Origin: Planctomyces sp.
GTDB lineage: Bacteria; Planctomycetota; Planctomycetia; Planctomycetales; Planctomycetaceae
Direction: 5' to 3'
DNA: 55,430 nucleotides
Assembly (NCBI GenBank): GCA_019636235.1
Contig: JAHBXW010000027.1
Location: 1-55,430 of the forward strand
Shown piece by piece: positions 1-10,313 of the stretch (positions are counted from its first letter, which is position 1; the number at the start of each line of letters is the position of its first letter). Under the pieces are notes generated by a model. The model saw nothing but the letters and a program-made list of their open reading frames with translations. It made no database searches and was not told the origin of the DNA. The position numbers and the translations under genes are program-made.

Positions 1-175
1 AAGAGACGGACCAAAAACCTCGGCATGGAATTTGCGCCAGGGAGCGGGAGTCTGTTCCCGTTTCAGGAGCCGTCTCATGGCCAGCGCCCGGATGCCCGAG
101 GAGTTCTTTGACATTGTCGCCCATCACCTGCCGCCCGACGAACCCGTCATGAGCTTCGAGTCGCGGTCATTCTAA
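1..175 (+). mobile_element. Possible left-end remnant of an IS5-type insertion sequence
   Basis: A short open frame runs from ATG at 77 to TAA at 175 (32 codons). Its residues MPEEFFDIVAHHLPPDEPV resemble, from memory, the start of IS5-family (DUF4096) transposases, which usually continue with a glycine/arginine-rich segment. Here the frame leaves that similarity after DEPV and stops at once. Just upstream, GAGACGG (3-9) and CCGTCTC (70-76) form a 7-bp inverted pair, and CGGGA/TCCCG (45-49, 56-60) forms a small stem. This could be an element end plus a truncated transposase start. The match is short and unsearched, so it may be chance. From 176 to 352 nothing else was recognised apart from the ribosome binding site of the next gene. 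Confidence 0.3.
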
Positions 176-352
176 CCGTCCGTCGGCCAGCCGAAACACT
201 CAATTCCGTCCCAACTCGGCGACGGATCGCTTTGCACGCCTCGCGCACGACCGCACATCCGGTACGATGGCGGGCTGTCCCGCCGCGCCCGCCGCGGAGC
301 CTTCCATCGCACGGGCCCCCCCAGGCCCGTTAGCCCGCAGGAGACTTCTCGC

Positions 353-1426
353 GTGAACGATCTGACCCGTCGCGAAGCGTTGTGTCGTGGCCTCGGCGGA
401 TTGACGGCGTCCCTCGCGCTCGGCCGCGCAGCACACACCCGCGCCCAGGAACGGCCCGATCCCTACGCCGACGCGATCCTCGTCGATGGACCGCCCCCGA
501 CTCCCCAGCCCGGCTCATTCACGATCGCTGTGCTGCCCGACACGCAGCACTACAGCGAACGGCATCCCGACCAGTTTCTGGCGCAGACGCGCTGGATCGT
601 CGAGCAGCGGCAAGCGCGGAACATCGCCTGCGTCCTGCACCTGGGCGACATCACGAACAACAACGCGCCCGCGGAATGGGAAGTCGCCCGCACGGCGATG
701 CGGCAGCTGGACGGGCACGTGCCCTACTTCATGGCGCCGGGCAACCACGATTACAGCGACGGCGGCCGCTGCTCGGACCGCTCAACGCTGCTCAACGACT
801 ACTTTCCGATCAGCGAATTCATCGATCGGCCCACGTTCGGCGGCGTGTATCGCCGCGAGCCGACGCGGATGGAGAACAGCTATCACCTGTTCTCCGCGGG
901 GGGGCGTGATTTCCTGGTCCTGTGTCTGGAATTCGGGCCCCGCGCGGATGTGGTCCGCTGGGCGGGGGACATCGCCCAGGAGCACGCGGACCGCGAGGCG
1001 ATTCTCGTCACGCACGCCTACATGTATTCCGATGACACCCGCTACGACTGGGCTCAGTTCGGCTCGAAGCAATCCTGGAATCCGCACGCCTACCCCATCG
1101 CCAAATCCACCGGCGACGACATCTCGGACGGCGAGGAGCTGTGGCGCGAACTCGTCAGCGTGAAGGGGCGGTTTCAGATCACGCTGAACGGGCACGTTCT
1201 GCACGATGGCCTCGCGCGGCTGGCGACGCCCGCGGCGGACGGTCGGGACGTCTCGCAGGTGCTGGTGAACTTTCAGATGAAGCCCCGCGGCGGCGATGGC
1301 TGGCTGCGGCTGCTGGAGTTCCGGGTGGACGGCAGGACGGTCAAGGCGTACGACTATTCGCCGACGCGAAACCAGCGGAACGAGTCTCCGCAGAACCGGT
1401 TCGCGCTGCGGATGTCCCAGGGCTGA
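353..1426 (+). CDS. Tat-exported calcineurin-like metallophosphoesterase
   Basis: A 357-residue protein starting at GTG 353, with AGGAG at 339-343 as ribosome binding site. The N-terminus has a twin-arginine signal (TRREAL, R6-R7, then a hydrophobic run to about residue 27), so it should be exported folded with its metals. The metallophosphoesterase blocks are in order: an Asp in LPDTQH (residue 63), GDITNN (98-103), GNHD (130-133), VTHAY (about 220) and GHVLH (about 281). These are the usual two-metal ligands of the family. Such proteins hydrolyse phosphomonoesters or diesters; the substrate cannot be read from the sequence. It ends 12 bp before the convergent antiporter gene, so it is probably transcribed alone. 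Confidence 0.88.
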   Translation: MNDLTRREALCRGLGGLTASLALGRAAHTRAQERPDPYADAILVDGPPPTPQPGSFTIAVLPDTQHYSERHPDQFLAQTRWIVEQRQARNIACVLHLGDITNNNAPAEWEVARTAMRQLDGHVPYFMAPGNHDYSDGGRCSDRSTLLNDYFPISEFIDRPTFGGVYRREPTRMENSYHLFSAGGRDFLVLCLEFGPRADVVRWAGDIAQEHADREAILVTHAYMYSDDTRYDWAQFGSKQSWNPHAYPIAKSTGDDISDGEELWRELVSVKGRFQITLNGHVLHDGLARLATPAADGRDVSQVLVNFQMKPRGGDGWLRLLEFRVDGRTVKAYDYSPTRNQRNESPQNRFALRMSQG

Positions 1427-1438
1427 CGGGCGGGGACG

Positions 1439-2854
1439 TCAGGAACCGGGTTCGACGGCGTCGAGCGCGGCGTCGCCGCCGGCGATGGAGCGCGCCAGAG
1501 GAGATGCCTGAATCAGCGGTTCGAGTTCCGTCCCCCGGCAGGCGCGCATCAGCAGCGGCGTCGTCATCACCGTGGTGGCCACGGCCATCAGCACCAGCAT
1601 GCAGTACACGCTGTCGGGAATGAAGCCCAGATCCTTCCCCATGTTCACCACGACCAGCTCCATCAGGCCGCGGGTGTTCATCATGATGCCGATGCAGGCC
1701 GCTTCCCGCCGCGAGCTGCCCGTCCAGCGAGCGGCCAGCGCGCAGCCGCCCAACTTGCCGAGCATGGCCACGGCCAGCACGACGCCGCACCAGCCCCACA
1801 TTTCCAATGACCCGAGCGAGCCGATGTCCGTCCGCAGCCCGGTGTAGGCGAAGAAGATCGGCAGGAAAAAGACCGTCACGAAATCCCGCATCCGGCGATG
1901 CACGGCCTCGCGGAACACGTCCTCCCCCGACAGCACCGCCCCCAGCGTGAACGCCCCGAACACCGCGAAAATGCCGATCCGGCTGGTCAGCATCGCGCAG
2001 CCGAACGTCATCGCCAGAAGCACCGACAGCGACCACAGCGACAACTCGCGTTGCGGATTCCGGACCGCCCGCCGCGCCCAGCGCCGCAGCCAGGGCCCGA
2101 CCGCCAGAAACATTCCGCAGGCGAAGGCCACCGTCCAGCCCAGCATCGCCGCCGATTCCCCCCAGTGAACCGCCGCGTCCCCGTTCGCCCGCGATCGCGC
2201 CATCGCCGCGATGCTGGCCAGCAGGATCCAGCCCGCCACGTCGTCCACCGCTCCCGCTGAAATGGTCACCGTCGCAATCCGGCTGCGGGTGATGTTCAGC
2301 TCCTGCATGATGCGTCCCAGCATCGGCAGGGCCGTGATCGACATCGCGATCCCCAGGAACAGCGAGAAGCTGACCGGCTCGGGCCGGCCCACACGCGGCC
2401 CCAGCGCCTGCGCCAGCAGCACGCCCAGGACGAACGGGCACAGGATGCCGGCCCACGAGATCGCCACCGCCGACGCTCCGCGCGATCGCAGGTGCTGGAA
2501 ATCGAACTCCAGCCCGATCAGGAACAGCAACAGCACCAGGCCGACCTGGCTGAGCGCCACCAGCGTCCAGTGCAGAACGCCCTGAAACAGTTCTGTTGGA
2601 ACACCCTCCAGCGTGGGATGGAAGAGAGCCCGGTAAACGCCGGGAAAGGCCGCTCCCAGCAGCGACGGCCCCAGGACGATTCCGGCCAGCATTTCGCCGA
2701 TCGCCGACGGCTGGCCGAGCCGCCGCAGGCCTGCCGCGAACACCCGCGCCGCGATGATGATGATCGTCAACTGCCACAACAGCGGCAGCAGGACGTCCTC
2801 CACATGCAGTTGCCGGATCGCGGCGAACGGCGAGGCGGGATCGACAGCAGCCAT
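1439..2854 (-). CDS. CPA2-type cation:proton antiporter (Na+/H+ or K+/H+ exchanger)
   Basis: A 471-residue, strongly hydrophobic inner-membrane protein with about 12 predicted helices. Family-typical elements are the early GEMLAGIVLGPSLLG segment (residues about 50-64), LIGLEFD around 113-119, and the mid-protein region SAGAVDDVAGW, whose paired acidic residues match the ion-binding DD/ND motif of CPA2 exchangers. It lacks the soluble RCK/TrkA-N domain of KefB/KefC, so it is a short membrane-only type. It would exchange Na+ or K+ for protons. The start at 2854 has only a weak ribosome binding site. It lies 44 bp downstream of acsA on the same strand, so the two are likely co-transcribed. Confidence 0.85.
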   Translation of the reverse strand: MAAVDPASPFAAIRQLHVEDVLLPLLWQLTIIIIAARVFAAGLRRLGQPSAIGEMLAGIVLGPSLLGAAFPGVYRALFHPTLEGVPTELFQGVLHWTLVALSQVGLVLLLFLIGLEFDFQHLRSRGASAVAISWAGILCPFVLGVLLAQALGPRVGRPEPVSFSLFLGIAMSITALPMLGRIMQELNITRSRIATVTISAGAVDDVAGWILLASIAAMARSRANGDAAVHWGESAAMLGWTVAFACGMFLAVGPWLRRWARRAVRNPQRELSLWSLSVLLAMTFGCAMLTSRIGIFAVFGAFTLGAVLSGEDVFREAVHRRMRDFVTVFFLPIFFAYTGLRTDIGSLGSLEMWGWCGVVLAVAMLGKLGGCALAARWTGSSRREAACIGIMMNTRGLMELVVVNMGKDLGFIPDSVYCMLVLMAVATTVMTTPLLMRACRGTELEPLIQASPLARSIAGGDAALDAVEPGS

Positions 2855-2898
2855 GCGGCGGTTCCAGCAGCGTCGACCCGGCGGCCGCCGCGCAGCCT

Positions 2899-4860
<1,962 letters not shown>

Positions 4861-5259
4861 GGAGGTCTCCTGGACCGGATTGAGCGCTGCGGTGGGGAGG
4901 GAGGCCGGCCGGGAACCTGCTCCCGAACGCGCGGTCGATCGTAAGGCGGCCCGCGGAGCGCATCAAGAAAGTCGATTGCCTGGCTGGGCTTCGTTTCGGC
5001 GGGGCATCGCCGCGCGGTACGGCCGTGCCGATCGCGCAAGTCCGGCGGACAGTCGAACCGGGCCGCCCGCCGGGATCCGCGGAATATTCCGACCAGCCGC
5101 CGGCTCTTGCTGGGCAGAGTCCGCTTGCCGTGCCGCACGCTTGAACTGCGTCCGGCCAGCGGCGACTCTGACGCAATCCTCCGAGGATTTCACAAACCGT
5201 TGCGGCGGCTGCGGACGCATCGCGTGCAGGCAGGGCCGCCAGACCAGGAGAAGGATGAC
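4861..5259. other. Divergent intergenic region, no gene recognised
   Basis: About 400 bases separate the divergent acsA and lipoprotein genes. It contains the acsA ribosome binding site next to 4861 and the AGGAGAAGG site at 5246-5254 serving the lipoprotein. Promoters for both genes must lie here, but no sequence close to a sigma-70 consensus stood out. Confidence 0.5.
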
Positions 5260-5499
5260 ATGACCAGGTTGCTCCTCGCATCCGTCGCCAGCGCGGCGCT
5301 GCTCGCCTCTGTCGGCTGCTCGAAAGAAGACACCCCGCCCGCGCCCCCCCCGCCGGGACAGACGACCGGCACTCCGCCCCGCGCCGAAGGCGACACGGAC
5401 CTCGGAGCCCCGGCCGGGACTTCCGAACCCGCCGCCGAGGGAACCTCGGTGCCCCCCGCCGGCGTCGAGCTCGGCCCGGCCCCCGGGGACACGCCCTGA
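5260..5499 (+). CDS. Small proline-rich lipoprotein
   Basis: A 79-residue protein starting at ATG 5260, chosen because AGGAGAAGG lies just upstream and because a signal peptide begins exactly there. The N-terminus (MTRLLLASVASAALL) runs into a lipobox ASVGC at about residues 16-20, so Cys20 should be lipidated and the mature protein anchored to a membrane. The remainder is low-complexity, rich in Pro, Gly, Ala, Thr and acidic residues, with no recognisable domain. Small lipoproteins like this are common in planctomycetes; function is unknown. A strong hairpin follows at 5526-5551. Confidence 0.75.
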   Translation: MTRLLLASVASAALLASVGCSKEDTPPAPPPPGQTTGTPPRAEGDTDLGAPAGTSEPAAEGTSVPPAGVELGPAPGDTP

Positions 5500-5525
5500 T
5501 TTCGGGCGAGCCACGTCAAACGCCA

Positions 5526-5551
5526 CGACCCGCAGCCAGTGCTGCGGGTCG
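5526..5551. terminator. Bidirectional transcription terminator
   Basis: A perfect 11-bp stem (CGACCCGCAGC at 5526-5536 paired with GCTGCGGGTCG at 5541-5551) closes a 4-base CAGT loop. It lies between the convergent lipoprotein and exported-protein genes and is followed on the plus strand by a short T-containing run, as expected for a shared terminator. Confidence 0.75.
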
Positions 5552-5579
5552 CGTCATTTCCGGGGCGGGAATCGCACCA

Positions 5580-6455
5580 TCATTTGCGGGGCGCGGGGCC
5601 GGTCGAACGACTCCGTGACGACGACGACTTCGCCAGCAGGTGCTGCTGGTACTCGTGCACGCTGACCCAGCGCAGCGAGGCCGATTCCCGGCGACGCTCC
5701 CAGTTGTCGATGAACTGGCGGTCGATCGGCTGCAGGCGCCAGCTGAAGTTGTGCTCCGCGCGGATGTGCACGTCCTGGTCGAACCGTCCCACAAGCGTCA
5801 CCGAGACGGGCAGGCGCTGATGCGTCCGCAAGGCGGAGTTCACCTCCAGCCGCGGCTCGGGGAACAGCGACTGCGGATGCAGGATATAGTTCAGCCGCGC
5901 CGCCCAGTCGGCGTAGTCCAGGTACGCGCTCCAGGGGGCGTCCGTGGGGGGCGTCTCGGTCTTGAGATCGTAGGCCACGCAGTCGCCGGTCAGCTTCAGT
6001 CCGTCCGGGCGCAGCGATTCGTGGAACCGGGGCCGCAACTGGAACTCGAGGCCGGCCGCGCGCCGCCGGGACGCCGAGTCCTGCGGCGCGTTCTCCAGGT
6101 ATCGCTCGGCCTCTTTCCGGGAGGCGCTCAGGAACTGCTGCACTTCTTCGAACGTGACGGTTGTCGCGGCGTAGTCGCCCCCCAGAATCGTGAACCGATT
6201 CTGCTGGGGTTCAAAGATGACAACCTCGCCGACGTTCTCCATGTAGTCGTACACCTTGCCGGCGTGGAACAGCGTGAGGCTCTCGGCGAGGATCGTGCCG
6301 CCGGGCTGTCCGGAGCCGATGTTCTTGACGACGGTGTAGACGCGCATGTCCTGTCCGCGAGCGGGGGCGGCGACGGCTGCGGAGAGTCCGGCGACCAGGA
6401 GCGCGGAAACGCGGACGGAGAATCGGCCGTGCGACGAACGTGCGGCGGGCGTCAT
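5580..6455 (-). CDS. Exported planctomycete protein of unknown function
   Basis: A 291-residue protein starting at ATG 6455 (MTPAARSSHGRFSVRV...). The frame stays open further upstream, but the N-terminal extension is Pro/Arg-rich and not protein-like. A signal peptide is clear: positive residues, then ALLVAGLSAAVAA and a probable cleavage after ARG-Q at about residue 37. The mature part starts DMRVYTVVKNI and is a mixed alpha/beta protein with no recognised catalytic motif. Its C-terminal half contains ADWAARLNYILHPQ and a basic, Ser-rich tail. Planctomycete genomes often carry such secreted proteins that describe no known family. It is convergent with the upstream lipoprotein gene and shares its terminator. 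Confidence 0.7.
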   Translation of the reverse strand: MTPAARSSHGRFSVRVSALLVAGLSAAVAAPARGQDMRVYTVVKNIGSGQPGGTILAESLTLFHAGKVYDYMENVGEVVIFEPQQNRFTILGGDYAATTVTFEEVQQFLSASRKEAERYLENAPQDSASRRRAAGLEFQLRPRFHESLRPDGLKLTGDCVAYDLKTETPPTDAPWSAYLDYADWAARLNYILHPQSLFPEPRLEVNSALRTHQRLPVSVTLVGRFDQDVHIRAEHNFSWRLQPIDRQFIDNWERRRESASLRWVSVHEYQQHLLAKSSSSRSRSTGPAPRK

Positions 6456-6756
6456 GGGCGATCGGGCGCGAGGGGAGGCCGTGAGGCGGGTGCGGATCGG
6501 GGGAGGATTGATCCGCGGGGAGGGGGCGGGACGATAGGCGCGTCCGGCGCTGGCGGGCAAGGGGACCCGAGCGGTCGCGGTTCCGGGGAAGCGTTCCGAG
6601 GCTCCGACTGGAAAGAACTGCCGGTTTCCGCGGTCCACGGTGCGTCGGCCGACGGGCGAGATCGCCGCGAGGCAGTGATCGTCCAGGCCGGTCGTGTGCG
6701 TCGCGACGCCGCCGATTCGAGGGCTCGACGAAGATCGCGCCCCAGAAACAAACGAA
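6456..6756. other. Intergenic region, no gene recognised
   Basis: About 300 bases upstream of the exported-protein gene hold no frame with a plausible start and protein-like composition. The promoter of that gene should be here. The right end, about 6742-6756, is A-rich and forms the U-tract of the neighbouring minus-strand terminator. Confidence 0.4.
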
Positions 6757-6781
6757 GCCCGAGCAGTCCTGCTGTTCGGGC
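6757..6781 (-). terminator. Rho-independent terminator of the 56-residue gene
   Basis: On the minus strand GCCCGA and TCGGGC pair (6 bp), followed inward by a second 4-bp stem (GCAG/CTGC) with a small bulge, and the hairpin is followed by TTCGTTTGTTT. It lies about 100 bp beyond the stop of the small minus-strand gene at 6885-7055, which supports that gene being an independent transcription unit. Confidence 0.6.
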
Positions 6782-6884
6782 GGCAGCGACGACGGACCTG
6801 CCGTCGCGGATTCAGACGGTTGAGCAGAAGCGGGTTTTGAGAGGCGGCGTCCCTGCCGGTGGAAAGCGCTGACGCGGTTGGCGA

Positions 6885-7055
6885 TCAGTGCTTCTGTTCG
6901 CGATCCTTGCGGCGCATCTCATCGAGCACCACCGGGTGCCAGCCGTCATCCCGCTGGCCCTGCGGCTGGTAATTGCGGCGAGCCCAGGCGCGCAGCCGCA
7001 TCTCCTCGATGGGATCGACCTCTGCCTCCCGTTCGAGCAAGGCTGAAGTCACCAT
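6885..7055 (-). CDS. 56-residue conserved-looking basic/acidic small protein
   Basis: A short gene that length cut-offs would miss. ATG at 7055 is preceded by TAAGGAG (AAGGAG at 7064-7069 on the complement), an excellent ribosome binding site at normal spacing. The 56-residue product starts MVTSALLEREAEVDPIEEMR, contains LRAWARRNYQPQGQR and the segment DDGWHPVVLDEMRRKD, and ends DREQKH. It is highly charged and probably soluble and helical, with no signal peptide. From memory, the WARRNY...WHPVVLDEM pattern recurs in small planctomycete proteins of unknown function. Together with the downstream hairpin at 6757-6781, start signal and coding composition make it a real gene. No function can be assigned. 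Confidence 0.7.
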   Translation of the reverse strand: MVTSALLEREAEVDPIEEMRLRAWARRNYQPQGQRDDGWHPVVLDEMRRKDREQKH

Positions 7056-7980
7056 TGCCGGATCTCCTTACGTTCAGAACTGGCCTTGAGAGGACCAAGA
7101 ACGCGGCGGAACGGCCGCGATGGGACACCGTCGATTGGAAAAGAACAAAGCCGCCTGCGAACTCAACGAACGTAGCCGCGAGTGTAGACCCGCAATTCTC
7201 GGAACTCAAGGGTTTGGGCGTTCGAAGCCGTTCCGAATTCCGGCCTCCGCTCCGGTCCGACCGCAAGGCTTGCCGCAAGCGCCGGTCTGGACGCCGAACG
7301 ACGCATGCCCCGCTCCCGTCAGAGTAAGGTCCACTGGTTTCGGCGGTTCGGAGTCGACTCGTCCAAAAAAACTTGCCCGGCTCGTCCCCTCTGCTGGCTG
7401 ACGACCGCGTAGCACACCGTTTTGGCGGGGCTGGAGAAATCGCTTGTCCTGAGATCGGATTGGGCGAGTTTTTTGACAAAATGGGCAAAATGTGCCAGCA
7501 AGTCCTTGCGTGGCTAGAAACTCCGCTGGATGATTTTGAATCGCAGTTGGAGCAGAATCATCCGGTCGCAGAGCGTCCGGTTATTCACATTGGGAAGACT
7601 GCACGGGCAGGGACGGCCCAATATTGAGTCCTGGAACTCGCGGGTCGGCGAGGTTCAGCGACATTGGTCCTGCCTGTGAATGGAACTGACGTGGGCGAGT
7701 CCGTAGGTAATCGCAAATGGCGCGTCCCGCCGGGTCGGCGGGGCGCGTGTCTGATGTCTGGTCTCTCCCGGTTCACGCCGGTGTCGTGCGTGCGCACAAG
7801 GTTGGGCGACGCGGGTGGGCAAGGACGGTCTTCAGCAAAGTCGCGGGATGACCGGGGAGGACCGACACGCTGAATTGACGACGCTGGAGTGAGTCCCCGG
7901 AGTCCCGCTCTGGGGGGCAGCCTTTTGTTTCCATCTGATCCCTGCCGCGTTATTGCGGCGAACCACTTACTGAAGGCCTT
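7056..7980. other. Long non-coding stretch before the repeat protein gene
   Basis: Over 900 bases without a convincing gene. Base composition falls to near-balanced AT in about 7400-7600, unlike the GC-rich genes around it. Short open frames exist, such as 7373-7627, but lack a ribosome binding site and protein-like composition. A perfect TTGACA occurs at 7473-7478 but no good -10 hexamer lies 16-18 bp downstream. A strong hairpin lies at 7721-7747. The right end must carry the promoter and leader of the repeat-protein gene. It could hold an untranslated RNA or the decayed remains of a gene. Confidence 0.5.
7721..7747. repeat. Strong GC-rich hairpin
   Basis: CGCGTCCCGCC (7721-7731) pairs with GGCGGGGCGCG (7737-7747) over 11 bp with one G-U pair and a 5-base loop. 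No T-run follows, so it is not a typical terminator. It may be a structured element in the leader of the gene at 7981 or part of a small RNA. Confidence 0.5.
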
Positions 7981-8673
7981 GTGATGATGAACGCTTTGAC
8001 CTTTGAACGTCTTGAAGACCGCAAGCTGCTGGCCGTCAGCGTCTCCCAGAAGGGCAGCACGCTGAAGGTCAACGGCGACGGCGCCGACGACGCCGTGTAC
8101 ATCTGGTCCAACGGCTCCGGCCAGGTGAACGTGTACGACTACGCCACCGGCGACACCCAGAGCTTCTCGGGCGTCACCAACGTGAAGATCAACACGAAGG
8201 GCGGCGACGACTACGTGTGGATCGATGAGCTCGACATCAACGGCAAACTGTCGATCAAGACCGGCGCCGGCAACGACGACGTTTACATCGACTATTCGTA
8301 CGTCGGCGGCAAGACCACGATCAACACCGGCGCCGGCGACGACGAGGCGTGGATCTACGGCTCGGTCTTCAACGGCAACTTCGCCGCGAAGCTGGGCGCC
8401 GGCAACGACGAAGGCGGCGCCGAGTGGTCGGACTTCTACGGCAAGGCCTCGGTGAAGGCCGGCGCCGGCGACGACTACGTCTACAACTACGACAACTATT
8501 ACGCCAAGAACGTCGTCGTCCGGATGGGCGGCGGAAACGACTACTACTACGAGATCAGCAGCTGGATCGACGGCAACGCCACGGCGGCCGGCGGCCCCGG
8601 CGACGACTACATCGACGCCTCCGGAACGGTCGTGCTCGGCAAGACCAAGGTCCGCGGCTTCGAGAACGTCTGA
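7981..8673 (+). CDS. LEPR-XLL-type extracellular protein with seven 22-residue GxGxD repeats
   Basis: A protein of about 230 residues. Start codons GTG 7981, ATG 7984 and ATG 7987 are consecutive and in frame; GAAGG at 7973-7977 favours 7984. The N-terminus holds FERLEDRKLLA, the planctomycete LEPR-XLL sorting motif found on cell-surface or extracellular proteins, in place of a normal signal peptide. From 8197 to 8658 there are seven tandem units of exactly 22 residues (66 bases), each starting with a G-G/A-G-N/D-D type turn followed by aromatic and hydrophobic strands, such as GAGDDYVY and GGGNDYYY. Only FENV follows the last unit. The acidic turns suggest calcium binding as in RTX beta-rolls, but the 22-residue period fits one coil of a parallel beta-helix. 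No catalytic domain is present; a structural or adhesive surface role is likely. Confidence 0.85.
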   Translation: MMMNALTFERLEDRKLLAVSVSQKGSTLKVNGDGADDAVYIWSNGSGQVNVYDYATGDTQSFSGVTNVKINTKGGDDYVWIDELDINGKLSIKTGAGNDDVYIDYSYVGGKTTINTGAGDDEAWIYGSVFNGNFAAKLGAGNDEGGAEWSDFYGKASVKAGAGDDYVYNYDNYYAKNVVVRMGGGNDYYYEISSWIDGNATAAGGPGDDYIDASGTVVLGKTKVRGFENV

Positions 8674-8702
8674 GTTCGATCTCGAACTTGAGGCGAACAG
8701 CA

Positions 8703-8743
8703 GAAACGCCTCGGCGGCGCATCGCGCGCGGCCGGGGCGTTTC
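8703..8743. terminator. Terminator between convergent genes
   Basis: GAAACGCCTCGG (8703-8714) pairs with CCGGGGCGTTTC (8732-8743) over 12 bp with one G-U pair, followed by GCCTTTT on the plus strand. It ends transcription of the repeat-protein gene and may also serve the convergent aminotransferase gene. Confidence 0.75.
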
Positions 8744-8783
8744 GCCTTTTCACTGCCTCTGCGTCCTCGAGGGGATGCCGCCG

Positions 8784-10004
8784 TCACGCCGCCTTGCGCG
8801 ACATGTTCGGCAGCGAAATCACGGGCGCCGCCGAACGCACGCCCAGCGCCTCCGCCAGCGACTGAACCACCCGCTCCTGGCGGATGATCCCCAGCTCCGC
8901 GTAAATCGGCAGCGCCAAGGTCTCGGCCGCCGCCCGCTCCGATTCCGGAAACGCGCCTTCGCGGTAACCCAGGTCGGCGAAGCACGTCTGCAAGTGCAGC
9001 GGCTTCGGGTAGTACACCGCGCAGCCCACCTGCTGCGCCGTCAGCCGGGCCAAAGCCTCGTCCCGCTGCCCCGACCGGACGCGGACGCAATACTGATTGA
9101 ACGCGTGTCCGCAGTCGGTTTGCGCCTGCGGCAGCACCAGGCGCTCCAGCAGGCCGTACTCGCGGAACAGCTCCTCGTAGCGGCGGGCATTCGCCTGGCG
9201 GGCGGCCGTCCAGTCCGCCAGTCGCGTCAGCTTGACCGACAGAATCGCCGCCTGCAGGGCGTCGAGGCGGCTGTTCAGCCCGACTTCAATGTGCTCATAC
9301 CGCCCGACATCGCCGTGAACCCGCAGCCGCCGGAGCCGCGCGGCCAGGTCTTCATCATCCGTCGTCAGCATGCCGCCGTCGCCGGCGCCGCCCAGGTTCT
9401 TCGTGGGGAAGAAGCTGAAGCAGGCGATGGTCCCCAGCACGCCCGCCTGCCGTCCGCGATACGTCGCGCCGATGGCCTGCGCCGCGTCTTCGATGATCGG
9501 CAGATTGTGGCGCACGGCCGTCCGCCACAGGGGCTCCATGTCGGCGCACTGTCCGAACAGGTGCACGGGCATGACGGCTCGGGTGCGGGACGTCACCGCC
9601 GCTTCGACGGCGGCGGGGTCGAGGTTGTAAGTCGCCGGGTCGATGTCGACGAACACCGGCCGGCCGCCGACGCGGTGAATCGAGCTGGCCGTCGCGAAGA
9701 ACGTGTAAGGGGTGGTGATGACTTCATCGCCCGGTCCGATCCCCAGCGCCATCAGGGCCAGGATCAGCGCGTCGGTGCCTGAGGCACAGCCGATTCCGTG
9801 CCGGGCATCGCAGAACGCCGCGACCTGCCGCTCGAACGCGGCGACGCCTTCGCCCAGAATGAACCGCTGCGTGGTCAGCACTTGCTGGACGGCGGCCAGA
9901 ACCTCGGTCGAGATCGATTCGTATTGCTCGACGAGGTCGATCAGCGGGACAGGGGGGGCGGCCGACGCGGGCGCGGCGGACAGCGGCAGAATATCGGGGC
10001 TCAT
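8784..10004 (-). CDS. DegT/DnrJ/EryC1/StrS family PLP-dependent sugar aminotransferase
   Basis: A 406-residue protein from ATG 10004 ([12 protein letters not shown]), preceded on the minus strand by GAAGGGA. The fold-type I aminotransferase blocks are present: an N-terminal [13 protein letters not shown] substrate/cofactor region, [51 protein letters not shown], and the Schiff-base lysine in FFPTKNLGG at about residue 200. These enzymes aminate nucleotide-linked keto-sugars for surface polysaccharide or glycoprotein decoration. No other sugar-nucleotide gene is adjacent, so the substrate is unknown. The gene is divergent from the large receptor kinase. The frame stays open far upstream because of high GC, but similarity starts at this ATG. 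Confidence 0.92.
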   Translation of the reverse strand: MSPDILPLSAAPASAAPPVPLIDLVEQYESISTEVLAAVQQVLTTQRFILGEGVAAFERQVAAFCDARHGIGCASGTDALILALMALGIGPGDEVITTPYTFFATASSIHRVGGRPVFVDIDPATYNLDPAAVEAAVTSRTRAVMPVHLFGQCADMEPLWRTAVRHNLPIIEDAAQAIGATYRGRQAGVLGTIACFSFFPTKNLGGAGDGGMLTTDDEDLAARLRRLRVHGDVGRYEHIEVGLNSRLDALQAAILSVKLTRLADWTAARQANARRYEELFREYGLLERLVLPQAQTDCGHAFNQYCVRVRSGQRDEALARLTAQQVGCAVYYPKPLHLQTCFADLGYREGAFPESERAAAETLALPIYAELGIIRQERVVQSLAEALGVRSAAPVISLPNMSRKAA

Positions 10005-10313
10005 GGATGCGAATCCCTTCGCCGGACGTGGGGCGGCGCGCGGAGCGCCGGACAGCCTCGCGGACATCCTGCCGGGCGGCTGGCCGAGGGAGCGTAGGAC
10101 CGCCTGTTTTGCGGTGTCAAGACGGACGCCGCCAACAGTGTTCAGCGGCGGACGAAGCTGCAGAATCGGCCGGCCCGAATCGCGGCCCGTGGCGGCCGCT
10201 GCGCGGGCGCACTTTGACCTGAGCGCCGGGCCGGGGGTATAGTCGACAGGCGTTCGGTCTCGAAGGTTCCTTCGCACGCGCTGTCGACGTCGTTTCATTT
10301 CCGCAGACTGGCC
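10005..10313. other. Divergent intergenic region, no gene recognised
   Basis: About 310 bases between the divergent aminotransferase and kinase genes. A small palindrome CGAAGG-TT-CCTTCG lies at about 10261-10274, roughly 40 bases upstream of the kinase start, and could be an operator or leader hairpin. No clear promoter hexamers were found. Confidence 0.35.

Noticed and set aside
7473-7478. Perfect TTGACA promoter-like hexamer
   Set aside because: No acceptable -10 hexamer lies 16-18 bp downstream and no gene begins nearby.
7373-7627. 84-codon open frame in the non-coding stretch
   Set aside because: No start signal and unremarkable composition; parts may be a decayed gene but there is no evidence it is expressed.
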